A DNA stretch of 64,000 nucleotides from Epiperipatus broadwayi (taxonomy: Eukaryota; Onychophora; Udeonychophora; Euonychophora; Peripatidae). The translations under genes and the position numbers were made by a program. Shown here piece by piece: positions 45,501-57,528 of the stretch (position 1 is the first letter of the stretch; every line of letters begins with the position of its first letter). The notes beneath the pieces were generated by a model that worked only from the letters and a program-made list of their open reading frames with translations, ran no database searches and was not told the DNA's origin. The stretch is from positions 4,340,001 through 4,404,000 of the forward strand of contig JAQFVV010000013.1 in assembly GCA_028023455.1 (NCBI GenBank), read 5' to 3'.

Positions 45501-46245
45501 ATTATAATCGACTATTTGTTAGTCTGTGTTCAGAACTGGTTATATTTATCTGTTTAATGAGGTTTATTTAAATTTCTTTGTATTAATAATTTTATTCACT
45601 GTAGTTAAGTCGCAATCTTTAGTGTCTATATAAATATTTTAGATCATAGAAAAAGATGTATTTCTATCTTAACAACAGACTGAGATTATTGATCGTTAAT
45701 AATATTGGTATTGTTTATTTATTGCTTACATGAATTTATATATATATATATAACTTAAAATAAGATTGGAGGAACTAGAAGATGTGCCATTTATAACTAA
45801 TTAGAAGCAGAAGTGGATAATTGCACCATTTCTAATCAATATAAGATTGGAGGAAATTGAGGTTAGATATAAAGCTAATATCTAAACTGTCAGAGACACA
45901 TAATAACAATGTGTCCATCATCCTGGTGATGATGAAATTCTATGGTTAAGCTCAGTGGGTTATTAGTTATAATAAAATTTACTACAGTGACATACATTAA
46001 AATACAAGGGGATCTAAATTAGTAATAAAAGCATATTATTATAATGTAGACAAATAAATTAAGAAAGAGGAGAAACCTCATTCATTCTTATACACTACTT
46101 TTCAAATCAAGCAACTTTCTCTATATTAAAATGCATTCCCCAAGTAATATAAGTATTTGCATGTGATATAAAATCTTAGAATGAATTTTTTTTATTATAT
46201 ATCTTCTTGAAATATCTTAAGGAACAAATATTAAACACTAATCCA
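42560..46245. other. AT-rich DNA with a diverged direct repeat
   Basis: No gene is recognised. TTAGTGTCTATATAAACTTA (45285) and TTAGTGTCTATATAAATATT (45619) start two related segments of about 120 bp. Both continue with AGATCATAGA/AGACCATAGA-type, AAAGATG and ACAACAGA(T/C)TGAGATTA sequence; the period is about 333 bp. Close by, AAGATTGGAGGAA occurs at 45761 and 45842. Confidence 0.5.
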
Positions 46246-46260
46246 TTTTATTGTTATGAT

Positions 46261-47220
46261 TAAAACAGGCAAAACTCACTATACATATTGCCACACACAG
46301 TAAGCTAGAGTAATCACTGGATGCCAGAAGTTTTGTGCATAAAATCCCCACCTAGTGCCTATTCATTCAATATCCCCAGACTAGTTTCTGGCTTATGGGC
46401 TTCATCAGTGAGGAGCCTTGAATCTGAGAGCACTGCACCTAGATCTTAGGATCTAATGCAACTCTTCACCAACCACCTTTTATCTTCACTTTACTACAAA
46501 ACTATGAGTCTTAAATTGAAAACACCTTAATATTTTTAATTCAAGCCCATCAGTTTATATAGTCATATAGATCTGAACTCAGTTCAGTGCCTATATATTT
46601 TGTTGGGGATATTGGATGAGTAGGCACTAGATGAGGATTTTATGCACAAGTCTTTTGGCATCCATTGATTACTCTAGCTTGCTCTGTGTGGCAATACATA
46701 TAGTGAGTTTTGCCCATTTTAATAACAGTTATAAGCAAGCATAAGAAATGGTGATCATGTGATGTTTATTAGCTTAAAACCAATCCTGGTAATAGGATAG
46801 ATGTGTCTATGGTTATTAAAAAACCAAAGACACCAAAATGTATAGGTACTGAACTGAGTTCAGACCTATATGACTATATAAGCTGATGGGCTTGAATTGA
46901 AGATATTAAGGTGTTTTCAATTTAAGATTCATAGTCTTGTAATAAAGTAGCGATAAAAGGTGGCTGTTTGGAGGGTTACATTAAATCCTAGGATCTAGGT
47001 GCAGTGCTCTCAGATTCAAGGCTCCTCACTGAAGAAAAGCCCTAAGCCAGAAACTAGTCTGGGGATATTGGATGAGAAGGCACTAGATGGGAATTTTATG
47101 CACTAGCCTTCTAACATCCATTGATTACTCTAGCTTGCTGTGTGTAGCAATACATATAGTGAGTTTTGCTCGTTTTAACATCAGTTATACGCAAGCATAA
47201 GAAATGGTGATCTTGTGATG
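46261..47220. mobile_element. Snapback element family P, copy 3, with 14-bp target duplication
   Basis: This 960-bp copy is in the opposite orientation to copies 1 and 2. It starts TAAAACAGGCAAAACTCACT and ends GAAATGGTGATCTTGTGATG. The flanks tttattgttatgat (46247-46260) and tttattgtcatgat (47221-47234) differ at one base. Layout: a long inverted arm (46261-46600), a partial direct arm (46608-46770), a body (46790-46980) and a full direct arm (46980-47220). The two direct arms repeat each other and the first arm is their reverse complement. The hammerhead-like core here is CTGAAGA (47029-47035) then GAAA (47050-47053). No ORF is present. Confidence 0.85.
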
Positions 47221-47234
47221 TTTATTGTCATGAT

Positions 47235-50050
47235 ATGATCTAATATACCCTTCTAGAGTAAAAGCTAATGTACTTTCCTTATAGTACAATGAATTATAAT
47301 TATTCTATTAATGCCACACTATTAACTTTTGTTATAATAAAATTAATTTGAATAATCATCAAATAATATATCTCAGTGTTCTTTCTTTACTAATTTTAAA
47401 TATTAATCATCATATCATATTGTTGAATAAATGAATGACATCCTAATAGAATAAAGGAGACATACACTTCTCTTATAAGCTAATGTATCCCAATATATTA
47501 TAATAACAACAACAATTAATTAAAGAAATTCTTAATCTAACTAATAATCATATTTAAAAATATATATAAATTTGAAAAAGTTAAAGTCTTCCCCTCAAGA
47601 TGACATTCAAATATCTAAAAAGAAAAGATACCTTTTATTTCATTTTAATATTCATCAACAACACAATTTAAAATCAATTTCTAAAATAATATACTGTTTG
47701 TGAAATAATAAGTAATATGCAGTCTGAAATATATAATGAATTCAAAATAAATCAAATAAATATTTGATTCTTTCAAATGCAACTCCAATCTTTGGAATTG
47801 TAATACTTATGTAACTTTTGCACTTTTTTAAAGTTTGGATCTGTCTTATAAATTGATTATCTGATTTACCAAGATTTCAGTAATATAATTAAGAATTCAG
47901 GACCCAAGAAATCATATGTAGAAAACAAAGACTAAATTCTAATAATAATAAATTTATTGACATTTAACATTACATTTACATTTTACAAAATTTATTTACA
48001 TCTTTTGCCAAAGAAAGTTCATCTGCAAACATAGCCGCTGTTTTATTATAGAGGATGCAATAAAAATAATTGATAACATAATCGCCTACACACATGAAAA
48101 AATTCTTGCTTACTTATACAAACATTTGGGTGACTTATTTTATGACACACTCATTTTAATGTAAGACTACTTCACTATTTTGCTAACTTTTAATATACTT
48201 TTTAGGCTACGCTATTTTCATAAAATATTTATTTATCAAAAAGCTTTCAAAATATAATAAAACAAAAATATATCTAAGATACATTTTTATGTCCAGTAAT
48301 CTACTATTGCTTATTATATTAACATAATATTCTATTGATAGTATTTACAAAATACACTAAAAATTAGAAAAACTCAAATCCTAACTGACAGATGACTGAA
48401 TTTTTATCAGCAAAGTATTATGATAATATTAATTATCATACAAACGCAAAGTAGAAAATTATTGTCTGACATTATTTACTTAGCAGCAAAAATATGAAAA
48501 ACACTTCAGAAGCTACACACACAACATGCTAGATTTTGCCCATGTTCACATAATAAATTATTTTAACTCTTTAATTGTCTTAGCAAACCATCGCTGAACT
48601 ACTTCTGGATGGTGATAATGGTAATATTGCATATGTGCATCTCTTATTATGCTATTCACACAAATAAGCATTAAATTAATAACGTATTTGGTGATTTTCT
48701 TGTAACTGTTGGCAATGCACACAGTATAATACATGTATTACTTCACTTAACTAAATACTACAGATAGAAAAGTATCCCTGAAGCAACTATACACTTCAAA
48801 ATTTTATCTTATCATCCCACAACAATCTTAAAACATCCATAACTTCATTTTACATGGTGGAATATAACAAAATATCTTCATAAGAGAGAAAAGCTCCTTC
48901 AAGTTAACTACACAACTGGAGTGAAACAATGGTATATTCTAATATTTTTTCATAGACAAATATCTGTGTGGATAAGGTCTCAACATATAGAAATGGAATA
49001 TATACCATGGGAAAGATTTTTTCTAGGGATCAAGCTACAATGGTTAAGTATAAAAATAATCATAAAATATCGAAATATAAACCTCTCATGAGAAATAAAT
49101 ACCAATCATTGGGGAGAACATGCTCAAATCCTCCAAAGTACAATATAAGTAAGACAACATTTAATAAAGCCATGTGTATCCCACACTTATCAAAATGGAA
49201 CTAGCATGTATCCTAGGCAAAACCATGGCATGACAAAAAAAATTAGCACTGAAAAAGATAAATAAATCTTCAATCTCTAAAATACATTAAACAATGTATG
49301 ACACCAACAAATAAATGCAAGTCAAACAACTATAAAATACTTTAAGTAGCATAATAAAAATTTGCAATTAATAAGAAACACATGTATTCAGTAAAAACAA
49401 TAAAAAATTACAAACTAACGTGGACATAATTAACATAGGCAAATATTGCTAAATATAATACTAATAGATACGTTGTCATATTAAAAACTTTATAATGAAA
49501 TTATTATAATATAATTAAGAACTATTATGACCTTCTAATAAACCATATACTGGCTGTTTATCCATAAGGAAATTAATAAGATATTAATAAAATACTACTC
49601 ATGAACATAAAGATATGCGTATTTTTACTTGGACATGTCTCATATAAATTATTTTAGGCCAATAATAATAATAAATAAAAAATATGTATAAGTTTTACTT
49701 CTCAAATATAAGAATAAATGTATAATTTATCATGTAACTAAAGAAAAATATATTTGCATGATATTAAAATAAATAAATAATAATAAAAAAAAATTTTTTT
49801 TTTAAAACATCCATAGTTTTTTACCTGAGTCCTTCTGCAATGAGCTATCGAAAATGTGAAAACAATGTCCTTTTGTCAATTAATTATTTTTAGAAGTAAC
49901 ACATCCATAACTTATCACATTTTTACAACAATTGAAGCACTTATGACTTTCCAGAGACAAACAATAAAAATAGCAACATTTAATAAACAATTTCTGCAAA
50001 AGATTTGTATTTATTCACTCATAAGGTTTATTCAAAGAATTAGCTATAGC
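47235..50050. other. AT-rich DNA, no gene seen
   Basis: I find no recognisable motif. The short open frames at 48968-49204 and 49856-50059 have no known homology and are not called. Confidence 0.5.
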
Positions 50051-50054
50051 ATGT

Positions 50055-50520
50055 TTTAATATTTTTATTTTAATTATCCATTTCTCACCTCAGGAGTTTT
50101 AATTTTCCAACCATTTCAGCAATTTTTAGCATTTTAATTTTCCATCGATTTCAGCAATTTATTTTAAATGTATTTTTACTATTTTTGTGCATGTGTGTAC
50201 TTTTTTAAAATTTACATAGCATTTTAATGTACTTTATGTGTTTTTTCACTTAATTTTTTACTTACTTGTGATGTCTTGCCTTAGGCTAAATTTTTTACTT
50301 GATTTTTTACTTACTATTGATGTTGTACCTTAGACATTTTTAATTGTAATGGTTATTTTTACTAATTTTGTGTGTGTGTACTTTTTTTTAATTTACATAT
50401 TATTTCACTTGATTTTTAACTTGCCTTAGGCTAAATTTTTTACTTGATTTTTTATTTACTTTTAATGTCTTGCCTTAGGTATTTTAATTTTTCATTGATT
50501 TCAGCTATTTTTGTAGAGAA
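50055..50520. repeat. Diverged minisatellite
   Basis: Several words recur in order: ATTTTAATTTTCCA(A/T)C, TTTCAGCAATTT, TACTTTTTT(T)AATTTACATA, ACTTGATTTTTTACTTACTT and GATGTCTTGCCTTAGGCTAA. The larger unit is about 175 bp and smaller units of about 55 bp are nested in it. Units differ by substitutions and deletions. Confidence 0.65.
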
Positions 50521-51065
50521 ATTTATCACTTGCAGGCTTCTTGGTGATTCTGCAGTGTCACCTAGTAGCCATAGTATGCATAACTGAAAACTACCATTTT
50601 GAACTCTAATACTATAATAACTTAAATAAATTATTAATCAACTTGAAAAACCAATTTAGCAATGATATTATGATATAAATAAATCCACTAATTAGCTTAC
50701 AATTTTTAGCATGAAAACTAACTTTATTCATTTTTATATTATATCTAACTTTATTTACTTTTTATTCTCTATAAAACCAAGCATAAACTAAGCCCCAATT
50801 TTTCACTTAAAAAGATACTTATTAATTAACTATTAGAGCAGATATTCTAATAAATTTTAAGCCATTGCAAATTTTATCTGTTATACTTATAATTACTTGA
50901 ATATAAATTATATCAATTAAACCAAAACTTAGCATATTCCTTACATATTTTATTTTTACAATAAATTTTATTATCTCCTCTTCTTTTATTTCTTTCCTTT
51001 TTTTAAATAGCATGAACACATAAATTAAGCAGTTGAATAGGACAATGTGCAATTGCACAGGGTCC

Positions 51066-51068
<3 letters not shown>
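50521..51068. other. AT-rich DNA, no gene seen
   Basis: Nothing recognisable. It runs up to an AT microsatellite. Confidence 0.5.

Positions 51069-51125
<57 letters not shown>
51069..51125. repeat. (AT)n microsatellite
   Basis: A pure AT dinucleotide run of about 28 units. Confidence 0.95.
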
Positions 51126-51129
<4 letters not shown>

Positions 51130-53139
51130 TTCAATTTAAAATATTTTTCTCTTTATTTGAAAATTCAATATATTTCAATTTATTTTGACTTAGTAATTTT
51201 AATTTTATATATACCTAAAATATTAATATAATAATAACAAATAAAACATTATGGGGTCTAAGTTCAGGGGGATTACTAAATGCGATATGTAACAGTAAAT
51301 GGGTCCACAAGGGCAATAATAGCAATTAATGAACATTATAAATATAATACCCACATTTATCAAAATTTAAGAGAATTCTCAACTCACTCTCACACACCAT
51401 TAAGGCTCTTAATATTGGAAGCATATATTATGTAATGGTTAGTTTATATTAAATCTTCTTTCTAACACCACTTTCCACTACATCACTTCTAATAACAATC
51501 ATCAGCATCTCATTGCCATGATCAGATCCATATTTAATTTTTGACTGAATAATAAAGTTTTCTAATATTACTTTTAAAAATTAATTTCTTTTGGCAAACA
51601 AAAAAAAACAATTTCTTTCATATTCATTTATGTAATATTAATACACCGTGATTCTGTAATTGAAATGTTGTAACCCTAAAGTTTTTATTGTTTTTTTATT
51701 TAAGAATTGTTAGACGATGAATGGAATCCTAGTAATAATAAAAATTTGATACTCTTATCCATATGATAATGTCTACGCTAAATGATTATAATAATATTAA
51801 ATTTTAAAGAAAACATTTTAATTAAAATAAAATATATGAAAAACTCTTAATTTGGAATAAAAAAAATATACCAAGATATCATTCAGATATAATGAGTGAA
51901 TAAGGAATTTTATGGTCACGCAGGATGCCACACTAATAATTCCTACTAAATCTTCCTGTATGAATTTTAAATAAATACTTTTATTATATAAACTTATGAT
52001 GTATTAATCAAAAATAATAATCTTCTGAATAAAGTAAATAATAATTTTATTGCCAAAGCAGTCTTCTTTTAATAAATGCAATTCATTAAAGTGATCATTT
52101 AATAGTTATGATAATGAATAATTTATTTCTTAGATGCTTTCTTAAGATCTAATAAAGTGATTATTATACTAAATTTCATATGTTCATGTACTTTTAATGT
52201 TCAACATAAAAGATAACTTTATAATTAATTATATAGTATCAAGATTTCTGGACAATATGTGAAGATGATGATTGAAAGACTATGAAACCAAAATTAACAA
52301 TAAAAACATTTATTTTAACAATAAAGACATAGAACAGATAACAATTTTGGAAATCTACAATCTCACCAAAAAGATGAATTATTTAAATAAACTGCTGCAC
52401 AATCCAATTGCAGAGGGAAAATATGATTTTTAAAATTTACAGATAAAATAAAAATAAATTTACAGATTAAATAATTATTGATTATTATTAGTGTTGTCTG
52501 TTTAATGACAATCTTTCTCAATATTAACATAACCATAAGAACTTCCTCAAGTTCACAGTACAATCAAACCATTATGTTGTCCCCACAATGAGTACATTTA
52601 AACTTTATATATTACTTACCAATCCAGTGATGTAATAAATGTTGAAGGTGATGTATAACACTTATTGAGACCCAAAAATTATAATTTTAATTTTTAAAAT
52701 AAGTGTTTATTGGTTTTACATTCTATAATACTGGAAAAATGCAGCAAAAAGATTTATACATAAAAACAATTTACAGCCTATACACTGAATATTCAAGAGT
52801 GCAACAGAAGAGAAAGGTGATATTCCCCAGAACTAACTACAATATCAATTGCCATAAAATAAAGTCATTGTGGTATACCACACATGGATTAACACAAAAT
52901 ACATGATACAATACATCTGTGATTTAAATATAAATAAGGAAATACAAAATAAATAATGGCATGACCTCAAAAGGTAGCATCTAATCATTTGAGGGCAATA
53001 AACATGTTAGGACTTAGTCTCTAAACATGAAACAAATGAGAATTAACCATCAAATATATAATAAAAACATAATAAGTGCCCTAAATAAAGCATTTTATGC
53101 TTAAATATGAGACAAAAGATATAACTCATGGAATATAGT
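51126..53139. other. AT-rich DNA, no gene seen
   Basis: No recognisable motif or structured repeat. Short open frames at 52363-52563 and 52703-52906 are not supported. Confidence 0.5.
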
Positions 53140-53320
53140 ATAATGAGAGAGAGAGCTATAATCTCTTTATAAAACATGCTAGCAAAATAAATATTCACAA
53201 GGGAGAGAGAAAGTGACAATCTCTTGAAAAACACAATGTCAAGATAAGCCTGTACAAGTAAAAACAAGAGAGAGAGAGAGAATAATGCATCAATCTCTTA
53301 AATAAATACTATATTAATTA
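53140..53320. repeat. GA-rich minisatellite, about three 60-bp units
   Basis: GAGAGAGAGCTATAATCTCTT, GAGAGAGAAAGTGACAATCTC and GAGAGAGAGAGAGAATAATGC, each followed by a variant of CAATCTCTTxAAAxAxxAC, start at about 53144, 53203 and 53266. They look like diverged units each carrying a GA run. Confidence 0.6.
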
Positions 53321-54722
53321 ACTAATGTGTAAAACCAATAATGGAAAAATTATTTTCCAGATCTGACTTAATAAAAGCATATCCTAAAATAAGCAGTAAA
53401 AATATATGCCATCTTCACTTTGTTCAGCATAAACATGTACATTCAAATAAATGAATAACTCATGACAAGAACAAATAGTATCCTAAAAATAAACAGCAGG
53501 TAAATATTTTGGGAACTTCTATATAATATAACTTACAAATGATTCACAAAATCATATCAGCAAAATGTATAAAATAAAAATAAAATATATGATGAATTTT
53601 AATAGCATATTAAACTTAAAATTATATCCAGTTTACCAAAAATAAAAGTTCTTCATTCTGAATTTTTTACCATTCAACAGAATACAGTCACTGAATTACA
53701 TTCTGCAAATGCTAATAATTTCTCCTATTTGTTAAAACACAGCAAACTTAAATTATTGGCACAGCATTTAAATATTTCTAGTAAGTAATAGATTTCTTGA
53801 TGAACATAAGGACAAAATACATTAATAACCATTCACATGTGAAGAATATTTAAAATAAAGCAGATAATAATGATGCATTACTTCTTAACTCTTTTTAAAA
53901 ACACATTGAAGATACATGAGGAACATTTATTCTTTTGACATAACACAAATTCCATTGTAGAGCAGAATTCATATTAATAATAATAAGATATAGTAGAGAT
54001 GATTTATAATAAAACAAGTAAGCATATGATAAATTTCAATAAAATTCATAATTCAGGAGTATTTATGTTTTTTTCACATAGGGTGTGACTCATTTCACTT
54101 ATTCAGTACAAACAATAGTTTAAGAATAATAGTAATAATTTTGAAAAAATGTTCCATTAATATTTTAGATTATTTTATTAGTACATAATCATATATGAAT
54201 TTTCAGAACAGTAAAGTAAGTCCATAATCTTAATTTCATTGAATTAGGAAATCTTTTCTAAATCTAGTCTGAATTTTCCATCCTGTTGATATGCTAATAA
54301 TAAGCAAATAAATATCATATTAAAATTCAAATAAGAAATTTATTTAATTTTCATTATCATAAAGCAGGTTTTTCTATCTGAAATTAAATAGTCTATAATG
54401 ATCCACCAGAAGAGGAAGATCACATATAATTATGGTTGGACCTAGGGTCTTCAGGTAGGATGTTGTGAATGACATGATGAAGTACCTAACCAATGATCAT
54501 ATCTATCTCCAACAAGCTAGCTCTAACTTTACACATTAAATTTAGATATAATTTGCGCTAGTTTATCCATACCTCATCCCTCTTTCAGATCCATTATACC
54601 TCAGTATTTAAACTGAGGGAGAAATATACATTCAACTCTCTTCAGAGATAAATTTACACTAAATAGCAACTATTGCACCTCTATATAGGTTCTAATCATA
54701 TTATATTACCACATAAGAATAA
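53321..54722. other. AT-rich DNA, slightly GC-richer near 54.4-54.6 kb
   Basis: No gene is recognised. About 54400-54640 is more balanced (CCACCAGAAGAGGAAGATCA, CCTAGGGTCTTCAGGTAGGA) and may be an old repeat remnant. Confidence 0.45.
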
Positions 54723-54787
54723 AAAGTGTGTGTGGATATATATATATATATAATAAGTGTGTGTGGATATATATATATATATATAAG
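54723..54787. repeat. Compound (GT)n(AT)n microsatellite in two copies
   Basis: The unit AAGTGTGTGTGGATATATAT occurs twice in tandem (54725 and 54757), each ending in an AT run. Confidence 0.9.
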
Positions 54788-56561
54788 TTGATGAGTGAAG
54801 GTGTAAAATATTTCAATAAACTAGAGACCAATTTAATGAAAAACAAATTAACAACATTTATTGATAACAAAATAAAATTTCAAAACTTTTTAACATGATA
54901 AAAAATATATACTCGTATGTGTCAAGGATGTATTTCTATCATATCAATGATTAATATATTTACTATTCCAATCCTTAATCCATGGTAGAAGTACATAACA
55001 AGGCATTAATTATTTACAAAGCAATATAAAAAAAACAAATCTTTTGTCAAATTGACCATGAAGCTGACTAACTAATTTATGATATTATATAAGTATATCC
55101 ATAAATAGCCTCATCGTTCAATCCCAATTATTGATGTTCCATCTACTTTGGGTACCCCCCTTATATATGTACAATTCTTTAAAGTTGATAGGAAAGAGCA
55201 TCCATGCAAGAAGATTAATCATTATACTGAAAATATAAATATAAATAATTGTTAGTTAATGATTAACAAATAAAACACAAGCACTGTCTTGTAGTAGTGA
55301 ATGTACTTAATATGGAATAATATCGAAAAAAAATCTTATCTTATTCCATATCAGTGATAATGATCAAATGTTAAGTCACTATGAAGGGAGGACTACCTAA
55401 ACTTTATTTAACATAAAAAATATTTTGCCTAACTTAATAAATTTTCTTCCCTTTATTTTTTTGCTTTCAGTCATAATGGAATCTTCCAAGTTCTAAGCAC
55501 GTTTAAGCTACCAAGTATGGAGATAAATAAAATTTGAATTTTTACAAACAAATTATATATATATATGATTAATTAATATATTCATTAATTTATATTGATT
55601 ATTTTCCATGAGTTTTGCAATAATGTTTTTATGGATACAGTCTATTTCCTTTCAGATCATTCTCTTTTGGTAAATCATTCATCACTTGTGAGAATTCTTC
55701 AGCAATGCACTTGAAATAATGTTTTTAAATTTTCTTTGGTTGCTTTTCTTCTGGAGCTATTTAGATGCTTAATGTATGACTTTTGATATTACTTGGGGCA
55801 TTGTTTAGACATGTAGGTTAAATCATTGTGCTTCTATGTCAGAACTGTAGCCACCCAACCTTATGGCAATATTAACTTAATTGGAATACATCGCAGAGCA
55901 GCTCATAATAGATTTACTTTGTCTTAATTTATTATTTAATATTTAACGATTTATATAAAAAAAGTTACTTCATCATTTATATATATATATTTGCTAGTGA
56001 TGTTTTAATTCTCTTTTCTCCATGTTTGAATAATAATGCAGTTGTTAATTTTTAAATATCAATTTAAAATTAATCCAGTTCTTTTGTCAAATTGCATAAA
56101 TTGATCAAACTTTTCTTTGTTTAAATATTGATTATAGTTTCTTATAATTTTATACTATCAAGATTATATGAATAATTTGAGGTGTTTGAATAAGTCACCC
56201 ATTTCTGTTGGATTTGAACATTCAATCTTCAAAAGTTGGCTTAGTGGAGTTATTATAGCATTTGGAAAAATAACAAAAGATGATGGAAATGAACTGGGTT
56301 TGCTTTTACACCCCACTTAGTTTCTGGTGTTTAGTATATGAGCATTTCCATTTTCCTTTCCTATGGCTGTAGCTATCTATTGTTTGTGTATCATATTAAT
56401 TGTAAGTAAAAGTAAAATTACATAATAGAATTCTACCTTTATCTTCCATACTTGGTTGCCTAGTGATTGTCTTGACATTAGGTCATCACTGTGTTTACTA
56501 GATCTAGGTCTCTATTAGTGATGTTTACCCATTTATAAATAACTTGTTGTTGGTCTAGATA
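54788..56561. other. AT-rich DNA, no gene seen
   Basis: No recognisable motif. On the minus strand near 55630-55740 a short segment reads HYFKCIAEEFSQVMNDLPKE, open but without known family. Confidence 0.45.
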
Positions 56562-57528
56562 ACCTGGGTCTCATTTTATGCAGTAGATAGGTTCCACAGA
56601 AAATCCACATTAAAAAAATTGCACAAAAATAGACTTAATTTACCTTGAAAAATGGGGATAGGGTCTGTAATTTTCAGAATTTGCATAAAAGCAAAGCAAC
56701 AAGGAAAAATTACTTTAAAATTTGCATTAAAAAAATAAGCAAATAAAGTATGACTAATAAAAAATTTCAAATATTTGAAAAAAATTAATACAAGACAAAC
56801 TTTTTTTTACATTTTCTATTAACTACAGTATTTAATTTTACATTTTTCATACATATTTTAATCATTACCGCTAGCGTTTTTTTGTAAACTGGAAGAAATC
56901 AAACTCAATGTGATGTGATGTATTGTGGCTTCTCCTTAAACGAAGTCAAGAATCTCTCAGCAATTATTCCCAGAGAAACCTGTTAGCCACTTTATTCTTA
57001 TTCGTGATGTGATGTACAGCTAGCGCCACTTTCAATCTTGTACTGTGTTAATGGTTTTCTGTTTGTATATTAAAAAAATGAGGTTGTAATCAAAACAAAA
57101 AGATTATACATTATCATTAGAAAGATTATTTTCAGTTTATAAAATCTTTGTTTTTTATTTTAAAAATCTAAAAGATTATTTATTGTTATATATAACAAAA
57201 TACATTTTAAAAGTTTAAATTTTTTGAATATTTATTGCAATATTTTTATATGTAAGTATAAATCTATTATTATTATTATTATTATTATTTACTCATTAGT
57301 ATAAATAGGTTATTTACATACAGTTTCAGGCCATATTTACATTAGCTGCTAATATAACATTATATTTTTGAAATAAAAAAAACTATTTCAAGTCAAAATA
57401 AATTATTAAAAATTTAAATTTCTTGATATCTTATAAATATAGTGAAATATGAAAGATATTAAGAAGAGACATGAATCACATAACTTCAAAATTGCATTAA
57501 AATAATCCGCATAAAACGAGACCCAGGT
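56562..57528. mobile_element. TIR-bounded non-autonomous DNA transposon
   Basis: The ends are inverted repeats: ACCTGGGTCTCATTTTATGC at 56562-56581 and GCATAAAACGAGACCCAGGT at 57509-57528, which match at 19 of 20 bases after reversal. Next to the right end is GTATA and next to the left end GATA. That would fit a TA duplication (Tc1/mariner/pogo-like) if one terminal base was lost on the left, but this is not proven. The interior has no transposase frame. It includes an ATT microsatellite (about 57263-57289) and a LINE 3' tail. Confidence 0.7.
56908..57015 (-). repeat. LINE B 3' tail inside the DNA transposon
   Basis: Read on the minus strand, AAAGTGGCTAACAGGTTTCT, then GAATAATTGCTGAGAGATTC and TTGACTTC match 15481-15530, the tail of LINE B, at about nine bases in ten. 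Both copies then show CATCACATCA(CA) tandem repeats, which probably form the 3' terminus. Only about 110 bases are present, so this is a severely 5'-truncated copy or a captured piece. Confidence 0.75.
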
